A stretch of 64,000 bases of DNA from Bursaphelenchus xylophilus (Eukaryota; Nematoda; Chromadorea; Rhabditida; Aphelenchoididae). The notes beneath the pieces are model-generated. The model saw only the letters and a program-made list of their open reading frames with translations, did no database searches and was not told the DNA's origin. Below are positions 33,973-44,223 of the stretch, piece by piece. Numbering within the stretch: position 1 is the stretch's first letter; the number at the start of each line of letters is the position of its first letter. The stretch is from assembly GCA_904066235.2 (NCBI GenBank), contig CAJFCV020000004.1, positions 11,036,001 through 11,100,000 on the forward strand. Direction: 5' to 3'. Made by a program: the position numbers and the translations under genes.

Positions 33973-34008
33973 GTTTTCAGTGTAATATCGATAAATTAAT
34001 CTTATTGG

Positions 34009-34014
34009 AATAAA
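34009..34014 (+). terminator. Polyadenylation signal AATAAA of the protease gene
   Basis: AATAAA lies 37 bp after the TAA stop. Confidence 0.8.
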
Positions 34015-34067
34015 TTTAATGTTATAGTAGTGGTTTTTTGGTCTGAAATTATTCTTACACCAATATA

Positions 34068-34224
34068 TCAGTCCGTCGGGAAAATAATGAGCTGTCTGTC
34101 GCATCGAAAAACGCATCGCTGCCGAGAAAACGAATTGTGTCGCGGCAAAATTAAATTGCCTTTCACTTCAATGACTCGATTGACGCAGCGACACCTTTCT
34201 CATTATTTTACCGACAGACTGATA
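34068..34224. repeat. A-family MITE just downstream of the protease
   Basis: The ends are TATCAGTCCGTCGGGAAAAT and ATTTTACCGACAGACTGATA, with the long-subtype interior. Confidence 0.88.
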
Positions 34225-34337
34225 AAAAAGTCCAGCTCCGCAGAGCTGAGATATTCAGCGGGTTCCGTCAAGGAGGTAGTGCGTAAAATGAGGCAATCGG
34301 TCAGAGACATAAACGGCAGGTTTTGTCATATATTATA

Positions 34338-34492
34338 CTAGTTTGTCGGGAAAATAATGTGGATTTGCCGCAAGAAATTGTCTCGGCTGGTCACAGTCGC
34401 ACATTAAATCTCTAGCCCGGATAATTGTCGTAAAAAGGTAATGGGTGATTCGAAGGCGCACCGAATCCACATTATTTTCCCGACGGACTGAG
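34338..34492. repeat. A-family MITE, GTGGATT subtype
   Basis: The ends are ACTAGTTTGTCGGGAAAATA and CACATTATTTTCCCGACGGA, with subterminal GTGGATT/AATCCAC. Confidence 0.88.
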
Positions 34493-34542
34493 CGGTACTT
34501 TCCCAACATCGCTTGCGGTAAAAAGTTGTCGATGCAAAGACG

Positions 34543-34779
34543 GGGGCTAAGGTAGTACAAACCCCCAGTCCAGTTAAGACCCCCATGGCCCAGTACAAAC
34601 CCCCTCATCCGATGAGGGGGTTTGTACTGGACCCCCAAAATTTATTTTCAAAGAATTAAATCAAAGTCTAACACACTTGATTTAAAACGTAGGGGGTTCG
34701 ATGTACAACGTTGGGGGTTTGATCTACTGGTCTATCGCGATGGTACTTGGGAGCTCCGGGGCTGAACTCGGAAAGCCCC
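34543..34779. mobile_element. B3: shortened hAT-like element (237 bp)
   Basis: The B-family ends GGGGCTAAGGTAGTACAAAC and CTCGGAAAGCCCC are flanked by the imperfect 8-bp duplication CAAAGACG / CAAAGTAG (6 of 8 match). It keeps one or two TACAACGTTGGGGG-type units and a palindrome (CCCCTCATCCGATGAGGGG). Confidence 0.8.
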
Positions 34780-34787
34780 CAAAGTAG

Positions 34788-35135
34788 CACTAAGCATCCC
34801 TTCAGTCACCAGCGTTTCCCTCAAGTACTGTCAATGTAAGCCCTAGATGATGACATTACCCATTTTTTGGAATCTTTTTCTGGCAATATAAACACTGTTA
34901 ACTTACTTCGCGTGGCCAAAACACCCTTAATTAACATTGCTTTCACTCCAATTTGTGCTCTATGACCAGCTCGGAAAGATGGCCTTCTATGGAGCATGTC
35001 TATTCATTGCCTAAATCAAACTCCATTTTCTTTCATTTACTCGACCCCCGCACTACCCGGAATTGACGTGACTCCCCACCCTCACGCGCTGCACTTTCCC
35101 CGCCCGCCGGTCGGCGCCGCTAACACCACAGACTT
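34788..35135. other. Spacer between convergent genes
   Basis: No gene is seen. A GC-rich stretch (about 35045-35125) lies just beyond the 3' end of the cystine-knot gene. Confidence 0.4.
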
Positions 35136-35141
35136 TTTATT
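35136..35141 (-). terminator. Polyadenylation signal AATAAA of the cystine-knot gene
   Basis: On the minus strand AATAAA lies 105 bp after the TAG stop at 35249-35247. Confidence 0.7.
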
Positions 35142-35246
35142 CGCTTTACACAACTTTAACGGGTAACATTTATAACATACAAATATGGTTTATAACTGGC
35201 AAAAAAGCAATACTTAGGAACCTTGTGTGATTTGGTGTGCGCCCGA

Positions 35247-36553
35247 CTAGAGGAGCAGCGCGTCGAAGAGGCGGGTCTGACGCCGTCGCACCGCCCGCAG
35301 GCCCGTGCACACGCACTGGCCGGGGATCTTGATCATCTGCCACTTGGTGGGCCGCTCGATTTTCGCGTCGCGGATGATGTCGTTCAGGTGCGAGCGCTTG
35401 GCGCCCGCCTGCTTCACGTACGTCAGCGCCATCACCAGGTTGAAACGCGTCTCGCAGTGCGATTCAAGCCTGAAAATTCGAGAGTTAAAATTTGGTGGGG
35501 ATAAGAAAGGAGGTGGGCAAAATCTACTATAGTTGATATCATAGGTATATCAATGATGGCTTATTGCGTTTTATGAAGTTTTAGGCGAATTTAGAACCCC
35601 ATTTTCAAAAAAAAAAAAAAAATTAGGAAGTATAATGTGCTCTATGGAGAAGAGAATGAAATTTTTATGCAGTAAAAAATAAGCAAATAATGTATCAGTC
35701 TGTCGGGAAAATAATGTGGATTCGTCGTAGAATCCCCCATCACCGTTTTGCGACGTATAGCCGCAGCTGGAGATTTGATGTGCGACCGTGACGAGGCGAG
35801 ACATTTTTCTGCGTCAAATCCACATTATTTTCCCGACAGACTGATAGTTATATAATACAAAGGTAATGTCGAAAAAAACTATTTTTCTTGCTTACTTTGA
35901 GCTATCATTGTATTTAGACGTCCAAAAAAGTTGGAAGTGTCCTAAGAAGCTCAAAAAATGTAAATTTGTTGAAAATTTTGAATATTCAAAAAAAAATTAA
36001 AAAGTTTTGAATTCTTACCCATTTTGAATGCCTGCACAAGGCCTTGTCTCCTGCGTTTCGTTGCATCGAACTGTGTAGAAGACCTGAGGCCCGACGTCCT
36101 GCACCACCTCGACCAGCTCGTCTGATGGGGTGTAGGCTTCGGTGGGTTGTCGCCACTCCGCGACCGTTTCGCAGGCATCCTCTGTTAGGGACTGGAATTT
36201 TTCTTATTATTAGTTTTTATTATTACTTTTTTAGGTGTAAAAAATTTTTTGATTGAGTGGAAATGCCGAGAAAAAACTGATTTTTTCTTGGAAAAATGTC
36301 AAGAAATGTATTTTATTTTATTTTTTTTTGGAATTTTTAGCGATTTTTTTTTAGATAAAAAATAGTAATTTTGGATTTTTTTATATTTTTTTTGTTTAAA
36401 AAAAAAATAAAAAAAAATAAAAAAATTTTTTAAACCCTATATACAAAAATATTGATGATGTGGGCCTAGAGGCAGGTAATTTGACCCAAAAACCCCGGGA
36501 AAACTTACCGCTTGCACTGCACTGAAGCCAATAATAAGAAATGCGAGACTCAT
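35247..36553 (-). CDS. Secreted neurotrophin (NGF/Spaetzle-like) cystine-knot protein, complete, three exons
   Basis: Minus-strand exons are 36553-36509, 36191-36019 and 35469-35247. They join in phase (0, then 2) to 146 residues and TAG, with acceptors TTCCAG and TTTTCAG and GTAAG donors. Residues 1-15 (MSLAFLIIGFSAVQA) are a signal peptide. There are exactly six cysteines, at 22, 58, 67, 78, 125 and 127. Motifs match the NGF family in order: DACETVAEW (like VCDSVSVW), VFYTVRCNE and PCAGIQNG (like YFFETKC .. GCRGID), SHCETRFNLVMALT (like SYCTTTHTFVKALT), and KWQMIKIPGQCVC with RAVRRR (like AWRFIRI..CVC .. KAVRRA). The loop between Cys4 and Cys5 is longer than in NGF (46 versus 27 residues). 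There is no propeptide between the signal peptide and the knot. N59 is a glycosylation sequon. Function as a receptor ligand is inferred from family. Confidence 0.82.
35694..35847. repeat. A-family MITE in intron 2 of the cystine-knot gene
   Basis: The ends are TATCAGTCTGTCGGGAAAAT and ATTTTCCCGACAGACTGATA, GTGGATT subtype. The ends look nearly unchanged, so the insertion may be fairly young. Confidence 0.9.
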
Positions 36554-36620
36554 GGTGTACATTACTGGGCGGGAAGGAATAAATTATGTATTAGCCACAA
36601 CTAAAAAACCGTTTCAACCC

Positions 36621-36630
36621 CTGAAAAAAT
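36621..36630 (-). promoter_or_regulatory. Possible trans-splice or 5'UTR acceptor of the cystine-knot gene
   Basis: On the minus strand ATTTTTTCAG ends 67 bases before the start codon. It matches the nematode 3' splice consensus and has no matching upstream exon that I can see, so spliced-leader addition is possible. Confidence 0.4.
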
Positions 36631-37631
36631 CAGATTAATAATTAAAAAATCAATTTTAATAATGTAGGAAAAACCCGAAAAATGATTAAAAATGACGTCA
36701 TATAAAAATATTTTTTTTAATGAAGTAGTTGTGAGATCTCCGTAATTTTACAATAAATTATTTACAATAACAGGGAAATTGTCAATGTTTGTACAACATA
36801 ATGATATAAAAATTGCGGAACAAATACGTATAAAGAATGTAAATTGTAAAGACATGTGATGTAGATGTAATAGTAAATATGATATCCGCTTTCACACAAT
36901 AAAATACAAATTTTCCACATTCTTTTCAATCAAAAAAGGTTGTAGAAATGCTATAAAGTGTGCTTTAGAATAAAAAATCATTACGTAAAAATAAAAAAAA
37001 AATTTAATTGTAATTATAAAAGAAAAAATAAATAATAAAAAATCGAATTCCTTGTGCCGGAAATGTTCAAAAAACACTAAATTATTATATTTCGGGATGC
37101 AAAATTTGAATCAAAGTTGCCCGGGAAACGCAAAATTTGGGACCTTTCGCATTAAAGGTCATGTTTTGTTGCCATTGATGGTCTCTGTCCAGCTACGAAA
37201 ACATGGCAACAAACAAAAAAATCTTAAGATTCAATTTTGCACCAAAATTAAAACCTTTGTACAACGAATCTTCTGTATAACGGACAAATCTTTTGCCTTC
37301 TAAAAAGTCATTGTGATGGGATTACTGTAATATATTTTTGAAAAGTAGTAAAAAGCAACTCTCTCTTCTTCATAAAACCGACCTTAATTAATCGGATGTA
37401 ATACGATTAAGAAAGATTTCATATAAATTCTAATTCGTATGTGAAATTGAATCCAAAGTTCAAAACAAGACCAACCGGACAGAGCAGGAATACAAAAAAT
37501 ATTTTTTTCATATAATCTTCTCAATTACAGGAAATTTATAATGCGGGAAACGGAAAAAAATGATAAACAATAACGGAGAAAAACTTGAGTTTCAAAAAAA
37601 AAAAAATAATAAATGATAATATATTTTTTTC
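36631..37631. other. AT-rich upstream region, no gene seen
   Basis: Very AT-rich, with long T and A runs. It is the likely promoter side of the cystine-knot gene. No repeat family of the window was recognised in it. Confidence 0.4.
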
Positions 37632-38204
37632 ACAAGGAAAGTACTTCTATGGGGTGTGGAGTTACAGGTCGAGATATATATCAAAAAATTCGCAAAAATT
37701 TTCTGATTCAGAATATATAAAAATTAGCTGCCTAATTTTGGTCTATCAACGAGTTTTATCAATAAATGTATTTCTCGAGGAAAAAAATCTGCGGCAACAA
37801 AAGCGCGCTCGGTCTCTTCCTTCGAAAGAGAGCGGTGTGGCCGAGTGGTTAGAGCGCTAGATTGGGAATCCGAAGGGAGCGGGTTCGTCTCGTTTTGCCA
37901 CACTAGAACCCATTTTTTACATTGGAACTACTTTTAAAGTGTAGTTGTAATCCAATTTGATATTTTAAGGCTTGTCAAGGCCTCAGAATTTATTTTAACA
38001 CAAAACAAAATTTTTTTATTGGTAAAAACACGGTCAAAAAGACACTTGCATGGTGTCGCGAGAAAACTTCTGAGGACAAAAACATGTCATCAGACCAAAA
38101 TTAGGCAGCTAATTTTTATATATTCTGAATCAGAAAATTTTTGCGAATTTTTTGATATATATCTCGACCTGTAACTCCACACCCCATAGAAGTACTTTCC
38201 TTGT
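37632..38204. mobile_element. S: 573-bp inverted-repeat element containing a tRNA-like sequence
   Basis: Arms of about 113 bp (37632-37745 and 38092-38204), starting ACAAGGAAAGTACTTCTATG, are nearly perfect inverted copies. The roughly 345-bp centre contains a degenerate tRNA. No clear target duplication is visible. Confidence 0.85.
37835..37903 (+). tRNA. Degenerate tRNA (tRNA-like pseudogene), apparent GGG anticodon
   Basis: A perfect 7-bp acceptor stem (GTGTGGC / GCCACAC) encloses an A-box (TGGCCGAGTGG). The putative anticodon loop TTGGGAA would read GGG (proline codon CCC). The anticodon stem has only two clean pairs, and the T-arm (GCGGGTTCGTCTCG) has lost its pairing and the second half of the B-box, so it is probably non-functional. 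It sits between the arms of element S. Confidence 0.55.
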
Positions 38205-38225
38205 CAAATGCCTTCAAGATATATA

Positions 38226-39714
38226 CTGCGCGTCAAAAGTTTGGAACAGGCCGGATCTTCTTTGCGGCTTGAGATAGGAGTTTCATTTCTTTTTTATTAG
38301 AAGCTCCATGTATTAGGAACCTCAATGAATACATAGCCATGGAAATCAGAAAGCTCGTTGGAATTTAAAAAAAAAATTTTAAAATAAGTGCGTCAAAAGT
38401 TTGGAACAGCTTTTGGAAGGTGATTATAAACTTCGGAATGGAGGCAGGTATCCTCGCATTTATTATTTTCGGATGGTGCAAGGAATCGGAATGCCAATGG
38501 CATACTGATTTTCATCGATAAACCCAAAATGAAAAAAATGCTTATTGAGCCAAAAACTACGGTCAAATTTGCGAAAAAATGAATTTTTTGGTTTGGGTTC
38601 TCTATGTTATCGGTGTGTAAGCGTTCTAAGATATTTAATGTGGTCGCACAATTGTACAAGGGCACTCAGATCTTCGCATAGGAACTATATCCGCACAGCA
38701 TAATTTATGAAAATTTTGAGTTTTGCTATGAATCTTTATTTAATGTATTTTATATTTTTTATAGAGCGGCTTGGAGGCTAATTGGCTTTAAGACCGTTAT
38801 CGTGGAATAAAAAGGTGTCTTCAAGAAACAAAAACCCACGCTATTTGCAACATCCAAGGTCACATCTTTCAGATATTAAAAAAAATTTTTGTCCCCAAAG
38901 TCAATATTCATATATGACCCGGATTTGTGGCGTGATAATTCGGAGAGTTGGTTTATGTTACTGTATCGGTGTGATAACTATAAAGGCACTTAGTTTTGAG
39001 CCATGCAGCGGCTTCAAATCCAAGATAAAAAATATGGGAATATTAACATTTTATACACCCGCTATTTTTAAAGATGTGGCCTTGATGTTGCAAATAGTGG
39101 CCAGGTTCTGCTTCTTGAAGACACCTTTTTATTCCACGATAACTGTCCTAAAGCCAATCAGCCTCCAAGCCGCTCTATAAAAAATGTAAAATACATTAAA
39201 TAAAAATTTATAGCAAAATTCAAAGTTTTCATAAATTATGCTGTGCGGATATGGTCCCTATGCGAAGATCTGAGTGCCCTTGTACAATTGTGCGACCACA
39301 TTAAATATCTTAGAACGCTTACACACCGATAACATAGAGAACCCAAACCAAAAAATTCATTTTTTCGCAAATTTGACCGTAGTTTTTGGCTCAATAAGCA
39401 TTTTTTTCATTTTGGGTTTATCGATGAAAATCAGTATGCCATTGGCATTCCGATTCCTTGCACCATCCGAAAATAATAAATGCGAGGATACCTGCCTCCA
39501 TTCCGAAGTTTATAATCACCTTCCAAAAGCTGTTCCAAACTTTTGACGCACTTATTTAAAAAATTTTTTTTTTAAATTCCAACGAGCTTTCTGATTTCCA
39601 TGGCTATGTATTCATTGAGGTTCTTAATACATGGAGCTTCTAATAAAAAAGAAATGAAACTCCCATCTCAAGCCGCAAAGAAGATCTGGCCTGTTCCAAA
39701 CTTTTGACGTGCAG
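38226..39714. mobile_element. P: 1.49-kb palindromic element with IR/DR ends, TA target
   Basis: Two arms of about 660 bp are inverted copies around a roughly 165-bp centre. TA flanks both ends (38224-38225, 39715-39716). The 20-mer GCGTCAAAAGTTTGGAACAG occurs twice in the left arm (38230, 38390). It recurs twice inverted in the right arm: 39530-39549, and 39691-39710 with one base changed. The spacing is about 160 bp in each arm. This paired direct-repeat layout is the IR/DR pattern of some Tc1-like transposons. A 90-residue frame inside each arm (38393-38665 minus, 39274-39546 plus) translates identically, so the arms there are essentially identical. No transposase is present. Confidence 0.92.
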
Positions 39715-39734
39715 TATACCTTATATGAAGAGTC

Positions 39735-40020
39735 TCTCCTATGCGGAGATTTTTAGCTGGCGCTTTGCAAAGGCCTTTGCAACAGCAGTATAGATATGTG
39801 TATAAATATGTAACAACCTTTGTGGTTGAGATAGTACGCGAAACGCGGAGAGTGGCCAGAAAGAAAAACACTTTTTGGCCATATCTTTGCCAGTTTTGCG
39901 GGGGAAAAATTGATTTTTTGTTGAAACATGACTCTTTACAGTAGAAATACGCTTGCAACTTTTTATGACAGAATTGGCAAAAAAATGACTTTTTTTCTAA
40001 TTTTCGACCTAAAAATCTCG
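39735..40020. repeat. D-family fragment
   Basis: GCGGAGATTTTTAGCTGGCG, GGCCATATCTTTGCCAGTTT and CGACCTAAAAATCTCGGTCG are D landmarks in order. Confidence 0.7.
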
Positions 40021-40659
40021 GTCGTGTCCAGAGCCAAGGGGTGTGGCTAGGCAGAGAGCAGGGGTACCCTAGCACGGCTTCGGATAAAAAAAAGCAAAAG
40101 AATCATAAGGGGGCCAAGGTAATTAAGCTTTTTTACATGGCAAACTTTCCCTCAGGCGACTTTCTCCCAGAATTTTCGGGCTTTTGAACAGCTATGTCGC
40201 TGGTCGTGTGTGCAAACGGCGTTGCAAGAACCATACTTTGTATGTCTTAGCAAAAATTAATCTAAATCGGCAATAACTTTGACGAGGATCTGAGAAAAAA
40301 CATCCTCCACCACATCAATTCTCATCCTCAAAAAACCCATTTGAGCGTCCGCAATTCGCTGTGCACAAGCTCAAGAAAAAAACAAAAAAGAAGATTGCCG
40401 GAGGGCAGGTAATCCGCCTCTCGTTTCTCCCAAAACCTCCCACCCTTTTCGCCGGCATCCGCGGCGGCAACGCCCTCCCCGTCTTGAATGGAGGCCCCCC
40501 GTATACCTGCCCGAGGAAGGGGTATTAGGAGGCGGTGCTTACAGTGTCTTGCGGCCAGAAACACTCCTAATCGTATTCCACAAATCACTGACGCAACTCT
40601 TGTCACAAATCGCCGAGGGCTAATCCGGTCATAAGCGGCAATTTACGAACTGACAGAGG
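40021..40659. other. Unassigned, partly GC-rich sequence
   Basis: About 40040-40200 resembles 2920-3110 (GGGGTACCCT, AAGGGGGCCAAGG, CCCAGAATTTTCGG). The GC-rich part at 40380-40560 gives open frames on both strands without recognised protein. Confidence 0.4.
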
Positions 40660-40940
40660 AGACGAACAGGTTTTCTGCAAATTTTGCAACGATTTAAAGA
40701 GAGCACGTGGAGCATGGAGACTGGACAGAGAGAAAAACAGTTTTTGGCCATATCTTAGCCAGTTTTGTGAAGGAAAAGTTGATTTTTTGTGGAGATATTG
40801 CCTTCTATGAAAGAACCAGGTATGAAACCTTTCATGCCAAAATTTGCCAAAAAATAAATACCAAATTTTCACTAACTTCCGACCTAAAAATCTCGATTCT
40901 GCAAAGCGCAGACGGCCTTAGAAAAAAATGATTTAAAAAT
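40660..40940. repeat. D-family fragment
   Basis: GGCCATATCTTAGCCAGTTT, CATGCCAAAATTTGCC and CGACCTAAAAATCTCG are D landmarks. Confidence 0.65.
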
Positions 40941-41730
40941 CTCGCTTCGAGCACCTCTAGAATTTGTCAAAGACCGCTGGAAAATAGTTAAAACCACCTG
41001 CAAACCGCTAACTATAACATAAAGAAAATTTGACGAAATGTCACAAAAATTATTGGAAAATTTTTTCTCAAAAATTTCGTTTTTTACGTCCTAAAAATCA
41101 CAAAAACCACGATAATCCGCATGTTTACAGATCCGAAACTCCAAACAATAGCCAAAATCCGCAAAATCTTTCGGCAAAAACGGTACAACAGTGAAGAGTG
41201 CAGATTAACGACATGTGCCATGGATAAAGGGAAAAAGATATTCGTTCTAATCGCTGTTTACTCATCCCACGGATGAGACAACAAGCGTCAACAGCGTACG
41301 AAAATCCTTCTTCGTAATCGTATCGCTGTTGGAATATTTAACGAAGAATAACAAAATAATAATCCCACATAAAAATTGCTGTAACTTCTGCGGTCGTCCA
41401 TGGAAATGTGTCGTACTTTTTTGGGGCCAGCATGGATTAGTGTACTATAGATCATGTGCGAAAAAAATTGCCTACGTGCCTTTTGGGAAAGGTATAGAAT
41501 ATGCGTTTAATTGAGGAAATGCTATTACGCTTTTTCAAAAGAAGCAGACTTTTTTTCGCAGCGCACATTTCGCTACTTTAGCTCTGCGCAATGTCTGACG
41601 CATTTGCAATATCCGCGGCGACGCAGAACTGCACGATACAAAAGGTCAACTGCGCAGTGCAGAAAGCTTGCCAAAAATGGTGTACGCACTTTTGAAACGG
41701 CGTAGTAGAAGAAAAAAGACTGTGACTCTG
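40941..41730. other. Intergenic, no gene seen
   Basis: 41033-41068 carries the N motif (TGACGAAATGTCACAAAAAT) also found three times at 47546-47880. A minus-strand frame (41573-41899) is an artefact of the GC-rich insertion that follows. Confidence 0.35.
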
Positions 41731-42054
41731 TCTGTCGGGAAAATAATGGCGGTTTGTCGAGCTTAGACTTGGCTGCCGGCTGGGCCGGGCCAAAGCAAAA
41801 TTGAAACGGGCCGGGCCGGGCCGACCTGTTCCGGCCCGCGGGCCGGGCCGCAACTTTCGGCCCGGGCCGGCCCGGCAAAATTAAAATTCTGAATTTCAAA
41901 GCGAAAAGTTGGGTTGCACAAATATCTGACTGTCGGGAAATAATTTGGTTTTAACGCGTCCTGGAACCGCCCATCGCCGCTGTGCGACGGCTAGCGGCGG
42001 CTGAAGGTTTGGTGCGCAACTGCGAAAAATCTACATTATTTTCCCCGCAGACGG
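41731..42054. repeat. A-family sequences with a truncated M insertion
   Basis: An A left end (CTGTCTGTCGGGAAAATAAT) at 41731 breaks off into M-type sequence (TTAGACTTGGCTGCC then GGGCCGGGCC runs, from about 41764). The M tail (CAAAGCGAAAAGTTGGGTT) matches the interior of the complete M at 50290-50335. An A element follows at about 41923-42054. Confidence 0.75.
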
Positions 42055-42888
42055 ATATATATTTATGTGTTAAGTCCCCACTGTACAGTTCGCGACTGAA
42101 AAATATCATCGTTTCCAAAGAATGAAGAACAATTTTACTTTTTCCACCGACAAATCCACATTATTATATTTTCCCGACAGACTGATAAGTCTTTAGGTTG
42201 CGTTCGCGATGCAAAAATACCATCGGTTACAAAAAAGCGAAAAGAATTTTACAAATTTCAAACTCATTTTTCACAATGTCCCAAAACACACTAAACCCAA
42301 GAGTACACCACATCAACTAATCTATTCTCATCCCCCAAACATAACTTCTTCGAGAACGGCCTTCCAAAGACCAAGACCCCTTTGACTTCTTGCTGGCTTC
42401 CCACCGTCACACTCCACATATATACCGTTGTTGCCCTTTGCGTTTATCACGGTACATCCCTCGAGACGGGGTGTATAAAAGGATTTCCGAAATTCCAGCG
42501 GATACGATAAGGGGGAAATTCGGGGTCCAAAGAACGCCGAATAAAGCGTTGCGGATTAAAATTCGGCTGGCTATGTAATAGCGCGCGTACTCTGTGTGTA
42601 TTGCAAGATTAGGCGGATTTTTCGCCGTAGAAAGTGATGCAACTTACTACGGCAGGCACCGGAAAGCCATCACAAATGAGTAATCTCAACGTTGTGCTTT
42701 CATAAAGAGATGTGGGGGTTAATGATCAGAAAATTTGATATCCCCAAAGACGCCTTAATATGCATGTATCATCTGCAAAAGATCCGGTAATGAAAGGGAT
42801 ATTAAAATGTGTAACTTGTATCCAATTTTTCTTACGTATTCACGTATTCTAGCACGCCAACTTCTAAATCTTTTGGCGTCCACTTTAT
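42055..42888. other. Intergenic, no gene seen
   Basis: A lone A-family right end (AATCCACATTATTATATTTT then CCCGACAGACTGATA) lies at 42153-42186. The rest is unassigned. Confidence 0.4.
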
Positions 42889-43110
42889 TGTTGCAGCAGG
42901 GATTATCAACGATCTCTGTCAACGAGAACTCGTCAAGCTTAAAATTTCTTGATTTTTCATGTTTTCAAAACTAGATTTTTTGAATTTCAAATTTCCCGCC
43001 GTTTTTGGCATTCTGTTTCAACCGCCGGAGACTTTAAAAATCCAGTCGCAAAATAAAAATAAGGCAATGAGAACATCGTAAACCATTTTTCTACCACCCT
43101 CCATACAGAT
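42889..43110. repeat. Left arm of a distant inverted repeat
   Basis: This about 200-bp sequence (CCGCCGTTTTTGGCATTCTG, AATAAGGCAATGAGAACATC, CTACCACCCTCCATACAG) returns inverted at 45343-45575, 2.2 kb away. Confidence 0.75.
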
Positions 43111-43169
43111 CCCAACATTTTCCGATTAGAATTACGATTTTTCCACCGTAATATACCTAGTATAATAGC

Positions 43170-43330
43170 AACTGCGCATTGGCAACTCCCTGATACGAAT
43201 TAGCACATGAACCTATTGAACTCATATACCGCTTGCGAAGTTATGGCAGTTTGTTTTCAGAAAGAATGGAAAAAATGCCTGGGCAACCTTAAGGTAACTA
43301 TTTATTTAAACTACTCATATACTAATGCCA
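43170..43330. repeat. R repeat, copy 1
   Basis: GCATTGGCAACTCC .. CCTATTGAACTCAT .. ACCGCTTGCGAAGTTATG .. GCCTGG .. GTAACTAT is repeated in the same order at 53020-53190. Confidence 0.6.
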
Positions 43331-43462
43331 AACGCGCAAAAATATCATCGAACTTTCGCAAATTTCTAGAATCCTCGTTATTGCTGCAGAAGGCAAGCCA
43401 AAGATCTCCTGCACACAAGCTCCAAAAATGTGCTCTAAATGTGTGACATGTGTTACAGAATG

Positions 43463-43504
43463 TTGAAGCTATTGTTGTTCAATGCACTTGAACAATAGCT
43501 TCAA
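43463..43504. repeat. Short hairpin
   Basis: TTGAAGCTATTGTT and AACAATAGCTTCAA are exact inverted copies around a 14-base loop. There is no further evidence for a small RNA. Confidence 0.7.
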
Positions 43505-43914
43505 ACTTTTGGCTTCTGTTGCGTAATAGTTAACGTTTATTTGCTTTCGAAAATGTTGGGTACAATTTTATGTTGAAGTCCATTATGTGTAATGGATTAA
43601 TGGATAGTGGTTTCGTCAGATGTCACTTTAAAAGCTGAAGCGTTGTAAGAGTTACACCGCATATGCCCAATTTTTGGGGTTAAAAACTGATTCTTACAAT
43701 TAGGGTTAATGCCGGAGAGTGAGTGGCAGAGGTTAAGACATTGTATATCGAGATAAATGGGAAATTCGAAAATCCGGAGGCATTGCAGCATCTTCAAAAA
43801 CCGAGAGTTTCCCCAAACCACCCCATCTTAAATCGCGACCGGATTTTTTGTCTGCAATATTATTCAAGTGCTGATGCATCGGAAATGAAGATTTACCGTT
43901 CATAAAAGGCAGGA

Positions 43915-44083
43915 AGATGGTATCAACGACTGACGGAATGGCCACCGCCCTACAAACGACCACTTGGACGCCCCAGACTCAGATGGACGATTTTCAAAAG
44001 CACCATGGCCTGAGATGGAGACACCTTATACTGACCAGACAATGGAATCCCACTGATACACTCTATGATTTTACATGTGATTA
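43915..44083 (+). mobile_element. RTE-like LINE, 3' coding relic
   Basis: The plus strand encodes RWYQRLTEWPPPYKRPLGRP then RLRWT, the signature near the C-terminus of RTE-type reverse transcriptases (W..RvtEW.P...KRP.GRP..RW). After a stop at 44011 another frame continues with WRHLILTRQWNP to a TAG at 44081-44083. A frameshift therefore separates the two pieces. Only the last about 55 codons remain, as expected for a 5'-truncated LINE copy. The call rests on short motifs. Confidence 0.55.
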
Positions 44084-44223
44084 GTGTGAATAAATTGAAA
44101 TTGAAAAGAGTCTTGTTTTTGCCGCCCAAGTCCAGCCCTGGCAAGGTCGGACAGCACCGGCCATTTTCAAAATTACCAAGCTTGGTGAAGCCCCAAAAGC
44201 CCGTCTTGTGATATTTTATTTTA

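Noticed and set aside
33544..34116. 190-codon minus-strand frame
   Set aside because: It is the antisense shadow of cathepsin B exon 4 plus an A-family MITE.
35223..35504. 93-codon plus-strand frame
   Set aside because: It is antisense to exon 3 of the cystine-knot gene, whose minus-strand reading fits splice sites and a family.
38782..39180. 132-codon frame in the centre of the palindrome P
   Set aside because: It spans the arm-loop border and shows no transposase motif; its arm portion is present in both orientations.
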